Shown here: positions 1 to 9,785 of the stretch, in pieces | Layout of the letters: each line of letters begins with the position of its first letter | How positions within the stretch are numbered: position 1 is the first letter of the stretch | DNA from: an uncultured Pelagibacteraceae bacterium | GTDB lineage: Bacteria; Pseudomonadota; Alphaproteobacteria; Pelagibacterales; Pelagibacteraceae | DNA length: 64,000 bases | Reading direction: 5' to 3' | Assembly: GCA_902568975.1 (NCBI GenBank) | Contig: CACFSO010000001.1 | Coordinates: 62,001-126,000, forward strand | Program-made: the position numbers and the translations under genes | Notes under the pieces: model-generated | What the model saw: the letters and a program-made list of their open reading frames with translations, nothing else | The model's database searches: none | Told to the model about the DNA's origin: nothing

Positions 1-2051
1 GTCTTAGAGCACAATCTATTTCTAAAGAAGAAGCAAAAGAACGTTGGCCACTAATGAATGATGAAGATATTTTAGGAGCAGTTTGGTCACCCGATGATGG
101 AAGAGTTAGCCCTTCTGATTTATGCGCTGCTTTAATAAAAGGTGCAAAGGCCAAAGGTTCAAAGATATTTGAAGACACAAGCGTAAAGGCTATTTTAACC
201 AAAGGAAAAAAAGTTATAGGAGTTGAAACAACATTGGGAAACATTTCTTGTGATGCTATAGCATTATGCACGGGGCTTTGGAGTAGAGAAATAGGATTAA
301 AAATTGGAGTAAAAATACCACTTTGGCCTTGTGAGCATTTTTATCTCTTAACTAAACCAATAGAAGGAATTTCAGGAAATCTTCCAACCCTTTCAGATCA
401 TGATAAACACCTTTATATTAGAGACGATAGTGGTGGGATTTTAGTAGGATGCTTCGAACCACTTGGAAAAGCTATTGATCCTAACCTTTTAGGATCTGAT
501 TTTAGTTTTCAGTTATTACCAGAAGATTGGGATCATTTTGAACCAATGATGATTAATGCAATGCATCGTCTCCCCGCTCTCAAAAAAGCTGAAGTTAAAA
601 CACTTTTAAATGGACCAGAAAGTTTTACTGCTGATGGATCTTTTTTACTTGGTGAAACAGCAGAAACCAAAGGATTATTTTTAGGCTGTGGGATGAATTC
701 AATTGGGGTGGCTACAGGCGGTGGAGCAGGAATGGCTTTGGCGCACTGCATACAAAATGGTTCTACACCTAAAGATTTAAATGAATCAGATCCCAAGAGA
801 TTTGCTGATTGTTTTAACTCTGCTGAAGCATTAGCTTCAAGAGTACCCGAAGTTCTTGGCAAACATTATGAGATAAGTTTTCCTGGTAGACACTGGAAAT
901 CAGGACGTAATTTACGCACTCTACCTTTGCAAAATGAATGGACTAAACTAAAGGCTCACTATGGGCAATTTTACGGATGGGAAAGACCTTTGTACTTTAA
1001 TAGCCCAAGTGATCCAAAACTAACTTTTGAAAAACCTACTTGGCATGATCAAGTAGGAAAAGAAGTTCAACAGGCAAATAAAGAAGCAGCTATTTTTGAC
1101 CAATCTACTTTTGGAAAAATTGAAGTTGAAGGTAAAGATGCTTGCAAATTTTTGAATAAAATATGCGCTAACCAGATGAATTGCTCACCAGGAAAAGTAA
1201 TTTATACATCAATGTTAAATAGATTTGGTTGTATAGAAAGCGATCTAACAGTTATTCGTTTATCAGAAAATCACTATCGATTATATGTTGGAACGAACTC
1301 GATTAGAAGAGATATGTCATGGCTTCAAAGAAATTTAGAACGTGAGAATATTAAATTAACAGACAAAACAGAGGATTTTGCAGTTATAGGATTAATGGGT
1401 CCAAAGGCTCTAAAAATAGCCAATGAAATTGGAGCAAAAGAATTAAAAGAACTAAAATATTTTAATTGTACAAAAACTAATATAGCAGGCAAAGATGTTG
1501 AAGCAGCTAGATTAAGTTATGTTGGAGAAGCAGGATGGGAAATAACTTGTAAAAAAGATCATGCAAAATCAATTTATGATATTCTTATAAAACATGGCGC
1601 AAAACCTTCAGGTTTATTTGCACAAACTTCTATGAGAATAGAAAAGAAGTTTCTTGCTTATGGACATGAACTAGATACAGATATCAATCCTTTTGAAGCG
1701 GGTTTGGATTTTGCTATTGCTTGGGATACTAATTTTATAGGCAAAAAGGCTTTAGAAAATAATTATAAAAAAATAAAAAATCGTATTGTTTTAATTAAGC
1801 TAGAAGATTTAAATGCATTTCCAATAGGCAATGAACCTGTATATTTTAATAAAAAAATAGTTGGAAGAACCACTTCAGCAGCATTTGGTTATAGAGTTGG
1901 CTTTCCAATAGCAATTGCAGATATAAACGAAGAAGAAGCGAGAAACAATGACGCAAGAGTTACAATTGATATTGGACGAAAGTTTTTTGATGGCATAGTA
2001 TCAACTAAAGCATTGTTTGATCCATCAGGAGAGCGTATGCGAATAATTTAA
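1..2051 (+). CDS. FAD-dependent oxidoreductase fused to aminomethyltransferase (GcvT) domain, dimethylglycine/sarcosine dehydrogenase-like; 5' end outside window
   Basis: The ORF listed from 54 is open upstream in the same frame (LRAQSISKEEAKERWPLMNDED...) to the window edge. N-terminal DAO-type FAD region (GLFLGCGMNSIGVATGGGAGMALA) and C-terminal GcvT-like region (YVGEAGWEIT, FEAGLDFAIAWDTNFIGKKAL). Confidence 0.85.
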   Translation, partial: LRAQSISKEEAKERWPLMNDEDILGAVWSPDDGRVSPSDLCAALIKGAKAKGSKIFEDTSVKAILTKGKKVIGVETTLGNISCDAIALCTGLWSREIGLKIGVKIPLWPCEHFYLLTKPIEGISGNLPTLSDHDKHLYIRDDSGGILVGCFEPLGKAIDPNLLGSDFSFQLLPEDWDHFEPMMINAMHRLPALKKAEVKTLLNGPESFTADGSFLLGETAETKGLFLGCGMNSIGVATGGGAGMALAHCIQNGSTPKDLNESDPKRFADCFNSAEALASRVPEVLGKHYEISFPGRHWKSGRNLRTLPLQNEWTKLKAHYGQFYGWERPLYFNSPSDPKLTFEKPTWHDQVGKEVQQANKEAAIFDQSTFGKIEVEGKDACKFLNKICANQMNCSPGKVIYTSMLNRFGCIESDLTVIRLSENHYRLYVGTNSIRRDMSWLQRNLERENIKLTDKTEDFAVIGLMGPKALKIANEIGAKELKELKYFNCTKTNIAGKDVEAARLSYVGEAGWEITCKKDHAKSIYDILIKHGAKPSGLFAQTSMRIEKKFLAYGHELDTDINPFEAGLDFAIAWDTNFIGKKALENNYKKIKNRIVLIKLEDLNAFPIGNEPVYFNKKIVGRTTSAAFGYRVGFPIAIADINEEEARNNDARVTIDIGRKFFDGIVSTKALFDPSGERMRII

Positions 2052-2052
2052 A

Positions 2053-2952
2053 ATGGAAAATGAAAAATCAAAAAATTCAACAGCTTATATATTACTTATA
2101 TTAACTACTATTTTTTGGTCAGGAAATTTTATTGTTGGTAAAGCTGCAAGTTTATATGAAATTCCTCCATTTACACTTAACTTTTATAGATGGTTATTTG
2201 CTGGATTAATTTTATTACCGTTTACAATTAAAGAACTTATAAATAAAAAGAATTATATTTTAAATAATATCGGTTTTTTTATAATTTTAGGAATTACAAG
2301 TATTACGATATTCAATTCTATCGTCTATTACTCTTTATATTACACACAAGTAATAAGTGGAGTGTTAATGATATCAACTATTCCTGTGTGGATTATTTTT
2401 ATTTCTTCTATTTTAAAAATTGAGAAAACAAATATTTTTCAAATTATAGGAGTGGCCCTTTCTTTAACTGGGGTCATATTTATTATAACAAAAGCAGATA
2501 TAGAATTAGTCAAGAATTTAGATTTTAATAAGGGAGATTTAACAATGGTAGTTGCAATGTTTTCTTGGGCTCTTTACTCTGCATTATTGAAGAAAAAAAA
2601 ATATGAAATATCACAAATTAGTTTATTAGAGGTGGTTATAATTACTGGTTTAATTTTTTTAATTCCAATTTATTTTATAGAAATGAGCATGGGTCACTTA
2701 GTTCAACTAGGAAAACCATTTTATCTAACATTAACTTATGTTGTTTTATTTCCTGGTCTTGCTGCATTCTTTTTTTGGATTAAGGGTATTTCAATAATTG
2801 GGGCAAATAGAGCGGGAGCATTTTTGCATTTGATGCCTATAATGGGTGCGATTATGGCCATGTTAATTTTTGATGAAAAATTTATGTTTTATCATTTTCT
2901 TGGAGCCATATTCATAGTGTCAGGCATAACACTTTCAAATAAAAAAAATTAA
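2053..2952 (+). CDS. DMT superfamily (EamA) transporter
   Basis: Multi-TM ORF with EamA-type motifs (FWSGNFIVGKAA, GAFLHLMPIMGAIMAMLIFDEKF). Confidence 0.85.
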   Translation: MENEKSKNSTAYILLILTTIFWSGNFIVGKAASLYEIPPFTLNFYRWLFAGLILLPFTIKELINKKNYILNNIGFFIILGITSITIFNSIVYYSLYYTQVISGVLMISTIPVWIIFISSILKIEKTNIFQIIGVALSLTGVIFIITKADIELVKNLDFNKGDLTMVVAMFSWALYSALLKKKKYEISQISLLEVVIITGLIFLIPIYFIEMSMGHLVQLGKPFYLTLTYVVLFPGLAAFFFWIKGISIIGANRAGAFLHLMPIMGAIMAMLIFDEKFMFYHFLGAIFIVSGITLSNKKN

Positions 2953-4050
2953 ATGCTCAAAAAGTTAATAATATTAACTATATTCTATTTTTTCACCTCA
3001 GCATCGCAAGCAGATCAATTTAAGTTTAAAAAAATAGCCTCTCTAGCTAAACCTTGGGGCTCATCTTTTATCAGTGAAAATGAATTAATAATATCAGAAA
3101 AAATAGGTAAAATTAAAATTGTAAACATTAATGATGGTAAAATTATAGATGTGCAGCATAATTTAAAATTCAAAAATGTCGGCCAAGGGGGCTTATTAGA
3201 TATTATTTATAAAGATAAATATGTTTGGATTTCATATACAGAAGAATTAGAAAAAAGAATTTACGCTACTTCTATTGCAAGAGGAAAATTAAATAAAAAA
3301 AAAATCAAATTTAAAAATATATTTCAATCAATACCAAATGATATAAATACTGATTTTCATTTCGGATCAAGATTGGCTATAGACGGAGACTATTTATTTG
3401 CATCAGTCGGTGAAAGAGGAAGGGGTGCATTAGTTCAAGATCCTAAAAATCATATTGGAAGCATTATTAGAATTCATTTAAATGGAAAAATTCCAAAAGA
3501 TAATCCCAAATTTATTGATAAACCTGATTGGCTTCCAGAAGTTTATCTAAAGGGTGTAAGAAATAACCAGGGTCTTACAATATCTCCATTTGATGGAAAA
3601 GTTTATGCAAGCAATCATGGCGCAAAGGGAGGAGATTGGTTTGGTGAAATTAAAAAAGGTGAAAATTATGGATGGCCAATTTTAGGTTGGGGAGGAGTTA
3701 ATTATGATGGATCTGAAATTGGACCTAAATGGAAACCTGGATTTACAAAAGCAATTCAGTATTGGACACCATCAATTGGCGCAAGCGCAATAACTATTTA
3801 TAAAGGAGAAGAATTTAGCGAATGGAATGGAAAAGCATTAATAACTTCGTTAAGAAATCAATCTCTTAGAAAGATTGATTTTCAAAATTTATCTAAAGTT
3901 AAGGAAGATATAATTTTTAAAGATAAGATAGATCGTATTAGAGATATACAAATACACCCAACAACTGGTAAAATATATTTTTTAAGTGAAAAATATTATG
4001 GAGAAAAAGGTCCCGAAGTGGACGGTTTGTGGTTAATGGAAAAAAAATAA
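2953..4050 (+). CDS. Secreted PQQ-dependent sugar (glucose/sorbosone) dehydrogenase-like protein
   Basis: Signal peptide plus beta-propeller motifs (PWGSSFI, GRGALVQDPKNHIGSIIRIHLNGKIPKDNP, VRNNQGLTISPFDGKVYASNHG). Confidence 0.85.
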   Translation: MLKKLIILTIFYFFTSASQADQFKFKKIASLAKPWGSSFISENELIISEKIGKIKIVNINDGKIIDVQHNLKFKNVGQGGLLDIIYKDKYVWISYTEELEKRIYATSIARGKLNKKKIKFKNIFQSIPNDINTDFHFGSRLAIDGDYLFASVGERGRGALVQDPKNHIGSIIRIHLNGKIPKDNPKFIDKPDWLPEVYLKGVRNNQGLTISPFDGKVYASNHGAKGGDWFGEIKKGENYGWPILGWGGVNYDGSEIGPKWKPGFTKAIQYWTPSIGASAITIYKGEEFSEWNGKALITSLRNQSLRKIDFQNLSKVKEDIIFKDKIDRIRDIQIHPTTGKIYFLSEKYYGEKGPEVDGLWLMEKK

Positions 4051-5001
4051 ATGCTTAAAGTGGCAATACTGGATGATTATCAAAATATTTCGCAAGAGTT
4101 TGTGGATTTAGAAAAGTTATCAGGAAAATACGAAATAAAGATTTTTAGCGAACCATTTGAAGATGAAGATTCTGCAATAGATCAATTAAAAGATTTTGAA
4201 GCATTATTAATAATGAGAGAAAGAACAAAAATATCCTCAAATTTAATTAATAGTTTAAAAAAATTAAAATATATAATTACAAGTGGTATGAGAAATAAAG
4301 CAATAGATTTAGAGGCTGCAAAAAAAAGAAAAATAATAGTTTCGGGCACGGAAATAAATATTAATCCTACTTGTGAATTAACTTGGGCATTAATACTAGG
4401 TTTAGCAAGAAATTTTAAAACAGAGATTGACAATATGTTTCAAGGTTATTGGCAAACAACTGTAGGAACTGAAATTAAAGGAAAAATATTAGGATTGATA
4501 GGCTTGGGAAGAGTTGGATCTCAAGTTGCAAAAATTGCAAAAGCTTTTGGTATGCAGGTTATGGCATGGAGTGAAAATTTGAATTTAGATAAATGTAAAG
4601 AGTTAAATGTTTTACCTTCTTCGAAGGAAGATTTAATTCAAAATTCAGATTTTTTATCGATACATGTTCAAGGTGGTGATAGATATAAAAATTGTATTAC
4701 CCTAAAAGAATTTGATAAGATGAAAAAAACTGCTTTTTTAATTAATACTTCAAGAGGACATATAGTTAATGAGGATGATTTAATTATTGCACTTTCAACA
4801 AATGTTATTGCTGGCGCTGGAATAGATGTTTATGAAAAAGAACCTTTGCCAGAAGGACACAAGTTAAGATTTTTACAAAATGCATTATTACTTCCTCATA
4901 TTGGTTATGTTACTGCAGAAAATTATTCTATTTTTTATACACAAATGTTTGAAAATTTAGAGTCTTGCGTTTTAAATAAACCTATTAGAGAAATAAAATA
5001 A
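4051..5001 (+). CDS. D-2-hydroxyacid dehydrogenase family protein
   Basis: NAD-binding GLIGLGRVGSQVAKIAKAFGM; NTSRGHIVNEDDL; GAGIDVYEKEPLP. Confidence 0.9.
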   Translation: MLKVAILDDYQNISQEFVDLEKLSGKYEIKIFSEPFEDEDSAIDQLKDFEALLIMRERTKISSNLINSLKKLKYIITSGMRNKAIDLEAAKKRKIIVSGTEININPTCELTWALILGLARNFKTEIDNMFQGYWQTTVGTEIKGKILGLIGLGRVGSQVAKIAKAFGMQVMAWSENLNLDKCKELNVLPSSKEDLIQNSDFLSIHVQGGDRYKNCITLKEFDKMKKTAFLINTSRGHIVNEDDLIIALSTNVIAGAGIDVYEKEPLPEGHKLRFLQNALLLPHIGYVTAENYSIFYTQMFENLESCVLNKPIREIK

Positions 5002-5378
5002 TGCCAAAAGAAATAAATATAAATTTAACCTCTAAACAAAGAGAAATTATGTTTGAGGAAGGAACTGAACGTCCGGGATCAAGTAAACTAAATTATGAAA
5101 AAAGAGAAGGATCGTATCACTGTGCTAACTGTGGCATAAAACTTTTTGAGTCTAATGCAAAATTTGACAGCGGATCAGGTTGGCCATCTTTTTTTGAAGC
5201 TCTTCCAGGAGTTTTTGAAACCAAAACAGATTATTTATTAGGATATGCTCGTACTGAATATCATTGCAAAAATTGTGGAGCTCATCATGGGCATATTTTT
5301 GATGATGGGCCAAAACCAACAGGAAAAAGATATTGTAATAATGGCATTTGTTTAATTTTTAAACCAAAAATAGAATAA
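5001..5378 (+). CDS. msrB: Peptide-methionine (R)-S-oxide reductase
   Basis: CxxC pairs (CANCG, CKNCGAHHGHIF), FDSGSGWPSFFEAL, KRYCNNG: canonical MsrB motifs. Confidence 0.95.
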   Translation: MPKEININLTSKQREIMFEEGTERPGSSKLNYEKREGSYHCANCGIKLFESNAKFDSGSGWPSFFEALPGVFETKTDYLLGYARTEYHCKNCGAHHGHIFDDGPKPTGKRYCNNGICLIFKPKIE

Positions 5379-5429
5379 ATTTAATTTTATATTAATTTAA
5401 AAATATATAGTATAAAGGTCAATGTTTTT

Positions 5430-6326
5430 ATGATGAAAAAATATCTAATAGCATTTGTGATTTTATTAATACCATCATTTTCTAGCGCGACTGGCATTCA
5501 ACAATCAGTAATATCTTCAACGGCAACTGCTTTAACAGAATTTTCAAATGAAAAAGTTCATGAGTTTTTTTCTAATTTAGTTCCAGGAGAAGGTATCACC
5601 GAAACGAGCATACAACTTAGAGAAAATCAAGATCCTGATTTTAGTATTTTAGGAACAAGAGGCCTAAAGGATATTAATGATGGAAAAATATTTACTCAAT
5701 TTTCACTTTTCACTACAAAACAAAACGAAGATCAAAGAATAATCGGAAATTTAGGTTTTGGATCAAGAAAACTTTTTGAAAATAATACTATAATGGCTGG
5801 TATAAATAATTTTTATGATCTTGATTTTGAAGAGGAACATTTAAGGACTAGTTTAGGTATAGAGCTTAGTTCAGCTGTTTTTAACTTTCATGCAAACAGA
5901 TATATTGGGTTAAATAATGGCTGGAGTGATGAGAAGGTTTTAGATGGTTGGGATTTAGAGGCCGCGTCGCAAATACCATATCTTCATTGGGCAAAATTTT
6001 TTGCAAATTCATACATGTGGGAAGGTGAAGACAGAAGCGATACAGAAGGATGGAAATATGGCTCTGAAATGGATATCTCATCAAATCTTGTTTTGACTTT
6101 GGCTTATGACGATAAAGACAGTGCAGGCTTAGATGATGAAAAATATCTTCATTTAAACTTTGTATATCCTGGACATAGTAGACCAAATGCTGTGGATGAT
6201 GGAATAAGCAATGTAGCTTGGAAAGAAAATAGAGACATGTCAAAAGAATTATTGAAGAAAGTAAAAAGGCAAAACAAAATTATGATTGAGTTTAAAGGTA
6301 GCTCAGCAATAACTAGATCAGATTAA
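5430..6326 (+). CDS. Inverse autotransporter (intimin/invasin-type) beta-barrel domain protein without passenger
   Basis: Signal peptide; intimin-type barrel pattern (FTQFSLFTTKQNEDQRIIGNLGFGSRKLFENNTIMAGINNFYDLDFEEEHLRTSLGIEL); post-barrel KKVKRQNKIMIEFK followed soon by stop. Confidence 0.75.
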   Translation: MMKKYLIAFVILLIPSFSSATGIQQSVISSTATALTEFSNEKVHEFFSNLVPGEGITETSIQLRENQDPDFSILGTRGLKDINDGKIFTQFSLFTTKQNEDQRIIGNLGFGSRKLFENNTIMAGINNFYDLDFEEEHLRTSLGIELSSAVFNFHANRYIGLNNGWSDEKVLDGWDLEAASQIPYLHWAKFFANSYMWEGEDRSDTEGWKYGSEMDISSNLVLTLAYDDKDSAGLDDEKYLHLNFVYPGHSRPNAVDDGISNVAWKENRDMSKELLKKVKRQNKIMIEFKGSSAITRSD

Positions 6327-6327
6327 T

Positions 6328-7113
6328 ATGAATAAATTTACTGCAATTTTTTATAGTGTAATTTTTTTACTAATTTCTACAAATGCATATGCAGCCAAAG
6401 GTAAAGCTGCAGTTTATAAAGTTACAATGAATGAAGCAGCTTTGTGTACAGGAAACAGTTCGGGAACTACGTGTGATGGAAAAGTAACTTTAGGTTCTGG
6501 AGATAAAGAAGTGGATATTGCATCTGTAGATGCTGGAGCAACAGCAGCTACATACGGCGATGTAGCTTTATTACCATTAGGAGAAACTTATACTCATATG
6601 TGGGTAAAAATTAGTAGAAAATTTACAATAAAAACTGATGATGATGCTCCTCTAATGACAAACAATGGTGATATTTGTAGAACTGCCGCGAATGCTGATA
6701 CACAATATGGTTCTGGCGCTGATGCTGACAATACAGAAGCAAATCGTAAATATACACATGTAAAAGTTTTATCAGAGGGAACGGGTACTGCTTCAGCTGA
6801 ACAAAGAGCTTACTTAATGAATTCAGGAACAAATGGTGTAAAATTTTGCACTAATGCAACATGTGGAGGAACTGCAAACCAAACTTTTAGCTATACATGT
6901 GCACATTGTACTGCGCAAAAAACTGATCTAGATAGTGATGATGATTATCATGAACTAATTTATGCATTGTCTTCTCCTTATACTGTTTCTTTAATTCCTC
7001 CAGTAATAACAATGTCATTTGGAACAAAACAAGCATTGGCTGCAAATGATGTTACAGGTACGGTATGTAATATAACTGCAGAAGAACCAGTTTTCACTGT
7101 AGATATAAAATAA
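6328..7113 (+). CDS. Secreted hypothetical protein with several Cys residues, possible partner of upstream barrel
   Basis: Signal peptide (FTAIFYSVIFLLISTNAYAAKG), Cys pairs (CTGNSSGTTCDG, CTNATCGG, CAHC); starts 2 nt after the barrel gene. Confidence 0.7.
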   Translation: MNKFTAIFYSVIFLLISTNAYAAKGKAAVYKVTMNEAALCTGNSSGTTCDGKVTLGSGDKEVDIASVDAGATAATYGDVALLPLGETYTHMWVKISRKFTIKTDDDAPLMTNNGDICRTAANADTQYGSGADADNTEANRKYTHVKVLSEGTGTASAEQRAYLMNSGTNGVKFCTNATCGGTANQTFSYTCAHCTAQKTDLDSDDDYHELIYALSSPYTVSLIPPVITMSFGTKQALAANDVTGTVCNITAEEPVFTVDIK

Positions 7114-7368
7114 TTATTTAATAAGCTTTAAAAGCTCACCTTTTTTTTCTAGATCTCTTAATTCTTGATAGCCTCCGACGTGGTAATCATCAAAAAAAAT
7201 TTGAGGTATTGTTCTTCTACCATTTGATTTTTTTAACATTTCGTCTCTCTTTTTTTCATCTGTAGCAATATTTATTTCATTGTATGAAATATTATTCCTT
7301 TGAAATAGTCTTTTAGCAGCATCACAAAATGCACATGCTGGACCCATATATACAGTAACATTTTTCAC
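7114..7368 (-). CDS. grxC: Glutaredoxin 3
   Basis: 84 aa, CAFC active site, GRRTIPQIFFDDYHVGGYQEL. Confidence 0.92.
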   Translation of the reverse strand: MKNVTVYMGPACAFCDAAKRLFQRNNISYNEINIATDEKKRDEMLKKSNGRRTIPQIFFDDYHVGGYQELRDLEKKGELLKLIK

Positions 7369-7371
7369 AAT

Positions 7372-7665
7372 TTATATATAATCACTTTCTCTGATAATTC
7401 TTCTAATATTTTTTCTTGAATATTCGAATTTTTTTCTATGTTTTATACTTCTTGAATTTACCCTTTTTCTCCAGAGTCTAAATGATGAAGGTTTCAAAGA
7501 TCTTCTCATTACTTTTATTACTTCAGATTCATTTAAATCAGTTTTTTCTTCAATATCCTCAAAGGTTATTCTATCAGCCCAAGCTGCCCAGATTACCCAA
7601 TCTGGACTTCCTATTTTTGGCTCTGATTTTTTTACTTTGGTTATAGGTCTGTGACTTTTTTTCAT
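7372..7665 (-). CDS. TIGR03643/DUF2805 family protein
   Basis: Pattern WVIWAAWADRITFEDIEEKTDLNESEVIKVMRRSLKPSSFRLWRKRV typical of the family. Confidence 0.8.
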   Translation of the reverse strand: MKKSHRPITKVKKSEPKIGSPDWVIWAAWADRITFEDIEEKTDLNESEVIKVMRRSLKPSSFRLWRKRVNSRSIKHRKKFEYSRKNIRRIIRESDYI

Positions 7666-7730
7666 GAGATTTTAAATAAATTTAAAGAAATGATTAGTGC
7701 AAATCAATTCTATATATGATATACACTATT

Positions 7731-7779
7731 TAGATAGTCCTATCTAGCCATCTTTAGCTCCCGGTTTTTTAGGACTATC
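7731..7779 (+). promoter_or_regulatory. Inverted repeats in the divergent intergenic region upstream of the LysE-family gene (candidate structured leader or operator)
   Basis: Perfect 10-bp inverted repeat GATAGTCCTA (7733-7742)/TAGGACTATC (7770-7779), and overlapping TAGATA-GTCC-TATCTA (7731-7746). Confidence 0.45.
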
Positions 7780-7787
7780 CCGAAACA

Positions 7788-8402
7788 ATGCTTCCACTGG
7801 AATATTTCCTTTTTTTGCAGATAATTCTCTTTATGTTTATTACACCTGGAACTCCAAGAGTCATAATTATTTCATATTCAATGAATTATGGAATTAAAAA
7901 TTGTGTTTGGACTGCTTTGGGAGATATAAGTGCAAATTTTGTTCAAGGAACTTTAGTTATATTTGTATTGGGATCTTTTTTTTCTGATAATCCAAATTTT
8001 CTGAATATTTTTAAATGGATTGGTATTATTTATTTAATCTATTTAGCTTATGACATTTATAAAAATAAACCAAAAAATATAAATTCAATTCAAGATCAAG
8101 AAAAAAGTATTTTTTCTTTTTTTAAAGATGGATTTTTAGTTGCCGGAACAAGTCCTAAAGCGTGGATGTTTTTCCCATTAATTTTTCCTCAGTTTATTGA
8201 TTTTAATTCAAATTATGTTGTTCAATTTGGAATTTTAATTTTTACTTATATGATTTTAGATTTTGTTTCTTTAATTGGATATGCAATTCTTGCAGAAAAA
8301 TTAATAGTTTGGATAAAAGCTAATCCAAAAGTTATTAATACAATTTCAGCGTGTGTATTAATTGTCATTGCAGCTATTATTGCTGTTACACAACAATATT
8401 AA
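7788..8402 (+). CDS. LysE/RhtB family translocator
   Basis: About 200 aa multi-TM; FITPGTPRVIIISYSMNYG; GTSPKAWMFF. Confidence 0.85.
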   Translation: MLPLEYFLFLQIILFMFITPGTPRVIIISYSMNYGIKNCVWTALGDISANFVQGTLVIFVLGSFFSDNPNFLNIFKWIGIIYLIYLAYDIYKNKPKNINSIQDQEKSIFSFFKDGFLVAGTSPKAWMFFPLIFPQFIDFNSNYVVQFGILIFTYMILDFVSLIGYAILAEKLIVWIKANPKVINTISACVLIVIAAIIAVTQQY

Positions 8403-8487
8403 GTTAGCTTAATTCATTACTGTAACTTGAAAAAAAATTAATTTCTTAGTTTAATAAGATATTAATTAATTAATTAAAGGGGAATAA

Positions 8488-9726
8488 ATGAAAATAAAAA
8501 ACTTTATAATTACATTTGTTTCTGCAATAGCACTTCTATTGTCTACATCTGTTGTATCTTTTGCAAAAGTTGTAGGTGATAAAATTGTTTTAGGAGCCGC
8601 TGTTTCACTAACAGGAAAATATTCATCAAATGGTGTTCATACTCAAAATGGTTATAACATGGCCGTTGACAGGATTAATAGCATGGGTGGAATTAAAGTT
8701 GGTGGCAAAACTTATAAATTTGACATCATATATTATGATGATGAGTCAAATCCTAAACGTGCAGCACAACTTGCAGAAAGATTGATCTCACAAGATAAAG
8801 TTGAGTTTATGCTTGGACCATATAGCTCTGGATTAACTAAAGCTATGGCTCCAGTTACTGAAAAGTATGGAGTTCCAATGGTTGAAGCTAATGGTGCATC
8901 TAGATCTTTGTTTACAAAAGGATACAAATATTTATTTGCAGTTTTAGCACCAGCAAATTTATATCTTGATGTTGCTATTAGAACAGCTGTTGAATTAAAT
9001 GGTGGAAAAGGTGTAAAAATTGCACAAGCTTTTGAACAAGATGCTTTTTCTCAAGACGTTAGATTAGGTATTTTAGATGCAGCAAAAGAAACTGGATCTG
9101 AAATTATAATTGACGACAAACTACCTAAAGAGTTAAATGATATGGCTGCAACTTTAGTAAAAGTTAAACAGATGAAGCCAGATGTGCTTGTTGTGTCAGG
9201 ACATACAAAAGGAGCTTTAACTGCTATCAGACAAATTTCTGAAATGAAAGTTGATGTTCCAATGCTTGCAATGACACACTGCGATGCTGCGAAATTATCT
9301 AAGCAACATGGTAAAAATTCTCAGTATGCTTTATGCGCTTCTCAATGGCATAAAACTTTAACTTACAAAGACAAGTGGTTCAAAGATGGAATGACATATG
9401 ATGCAGACTTTACCAAAATGTTTGGATATGCACCGCCATATCAAGCTGCTGAATCTTCAGCTGCTTTATTGGTTTTCAAAGATGCTTTTGAAAGAGCAAA
9501 TTCTTTCGATCAAAAGAAAGTAAGAGATGCTCTTGCTGCTACTGATATGCAAACTTTTTATGGAAATATAAAATTTGCACCTGGTGGTCAAAACGTTTCT
9601 AAACCAATGGTATTATTCCAAGTAATTTGTGATAGCTCTGGAAAATGTGAAAACAAAGTAGTTGCTCCACTTAAATGGGCATCTGCTAAGTTAATTCATC
9701 CAGTACCTAAGTGGTCTGAAAGATAA
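8488..9726 (+). CDS. Branched-chain amino acid-type ABC transporter substrate-binding protein (Peripla_BP_6)
   Basis: Signal peptide; LGAAVSLTGKYSSNGVHTQNGYNMAVDRIN; AEFMLGPYSS-type fold; adjacent to livH. Confidence 0.9.
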   Translation: MKIKNFIITFVSAIALLLSTSVVSFAKVVGDKIVLGAAVSLTGKYSSNGVHTQNGYNMAVDRINSMGGIKVGGKTYKFDIIYYDDESNPKRAAQLAERLISQDKVEFMLGPYSSGLTKAMAPVTEKYGVPMVEANGASRSLFTKGYKYLFAVLAPANLYLDVAIRTAVELNGGKGVKIAQAFEQDAFSQDVRLGILDAAKETGSEIIIDDKLPKELNDMAATLVKVKQMKPDVLVVSGHTKGALTAIRQISEMKVDVPMLAMTHCDAAKLSKQHGKNSQYALCASQWHKTLTYKDKWFKDGMTYDADFTKMFGYAPPYQAAESSAALLVFKDAFERANSFDQKKVRDALAATDMQTFYGNIKFAPGGQNVSKPMVLFQVICDSSGKCENKVVAPLKWASAKLIHPVPKWSER

Positions 9727-9740
9727 TAACTAATCTATTA

Positions 9741-9772
9741 ATACCCCCTAAACTCTAGGGGGTATTTTTTTT
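9741..9772 (+). terminator. Intercistronic hairpin with T-tract after the substrate-binding protein gene
   Basis: ATACCCCCT (9741-9749) / AGGGGGTAT (9757-9765) followed by a run of T. Confidence 0.85.
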
Positions 9773-9785
9773 CAAAGGGTAAATT

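Noticed and set aside
533-862. Antisense ORF (109 aa) inside the oxidoreductase-GcvT gene, and many similar short ORFs (e.g. 4182-4433, 5881-6243, 6623-6832, 13480-13770, 17670-18195, 46040-46471)
   Set aside because: They lie fully inside strong coding genes on the other strand or frame, show no domain pattern, and are expected shadows in AT-rich DNA.
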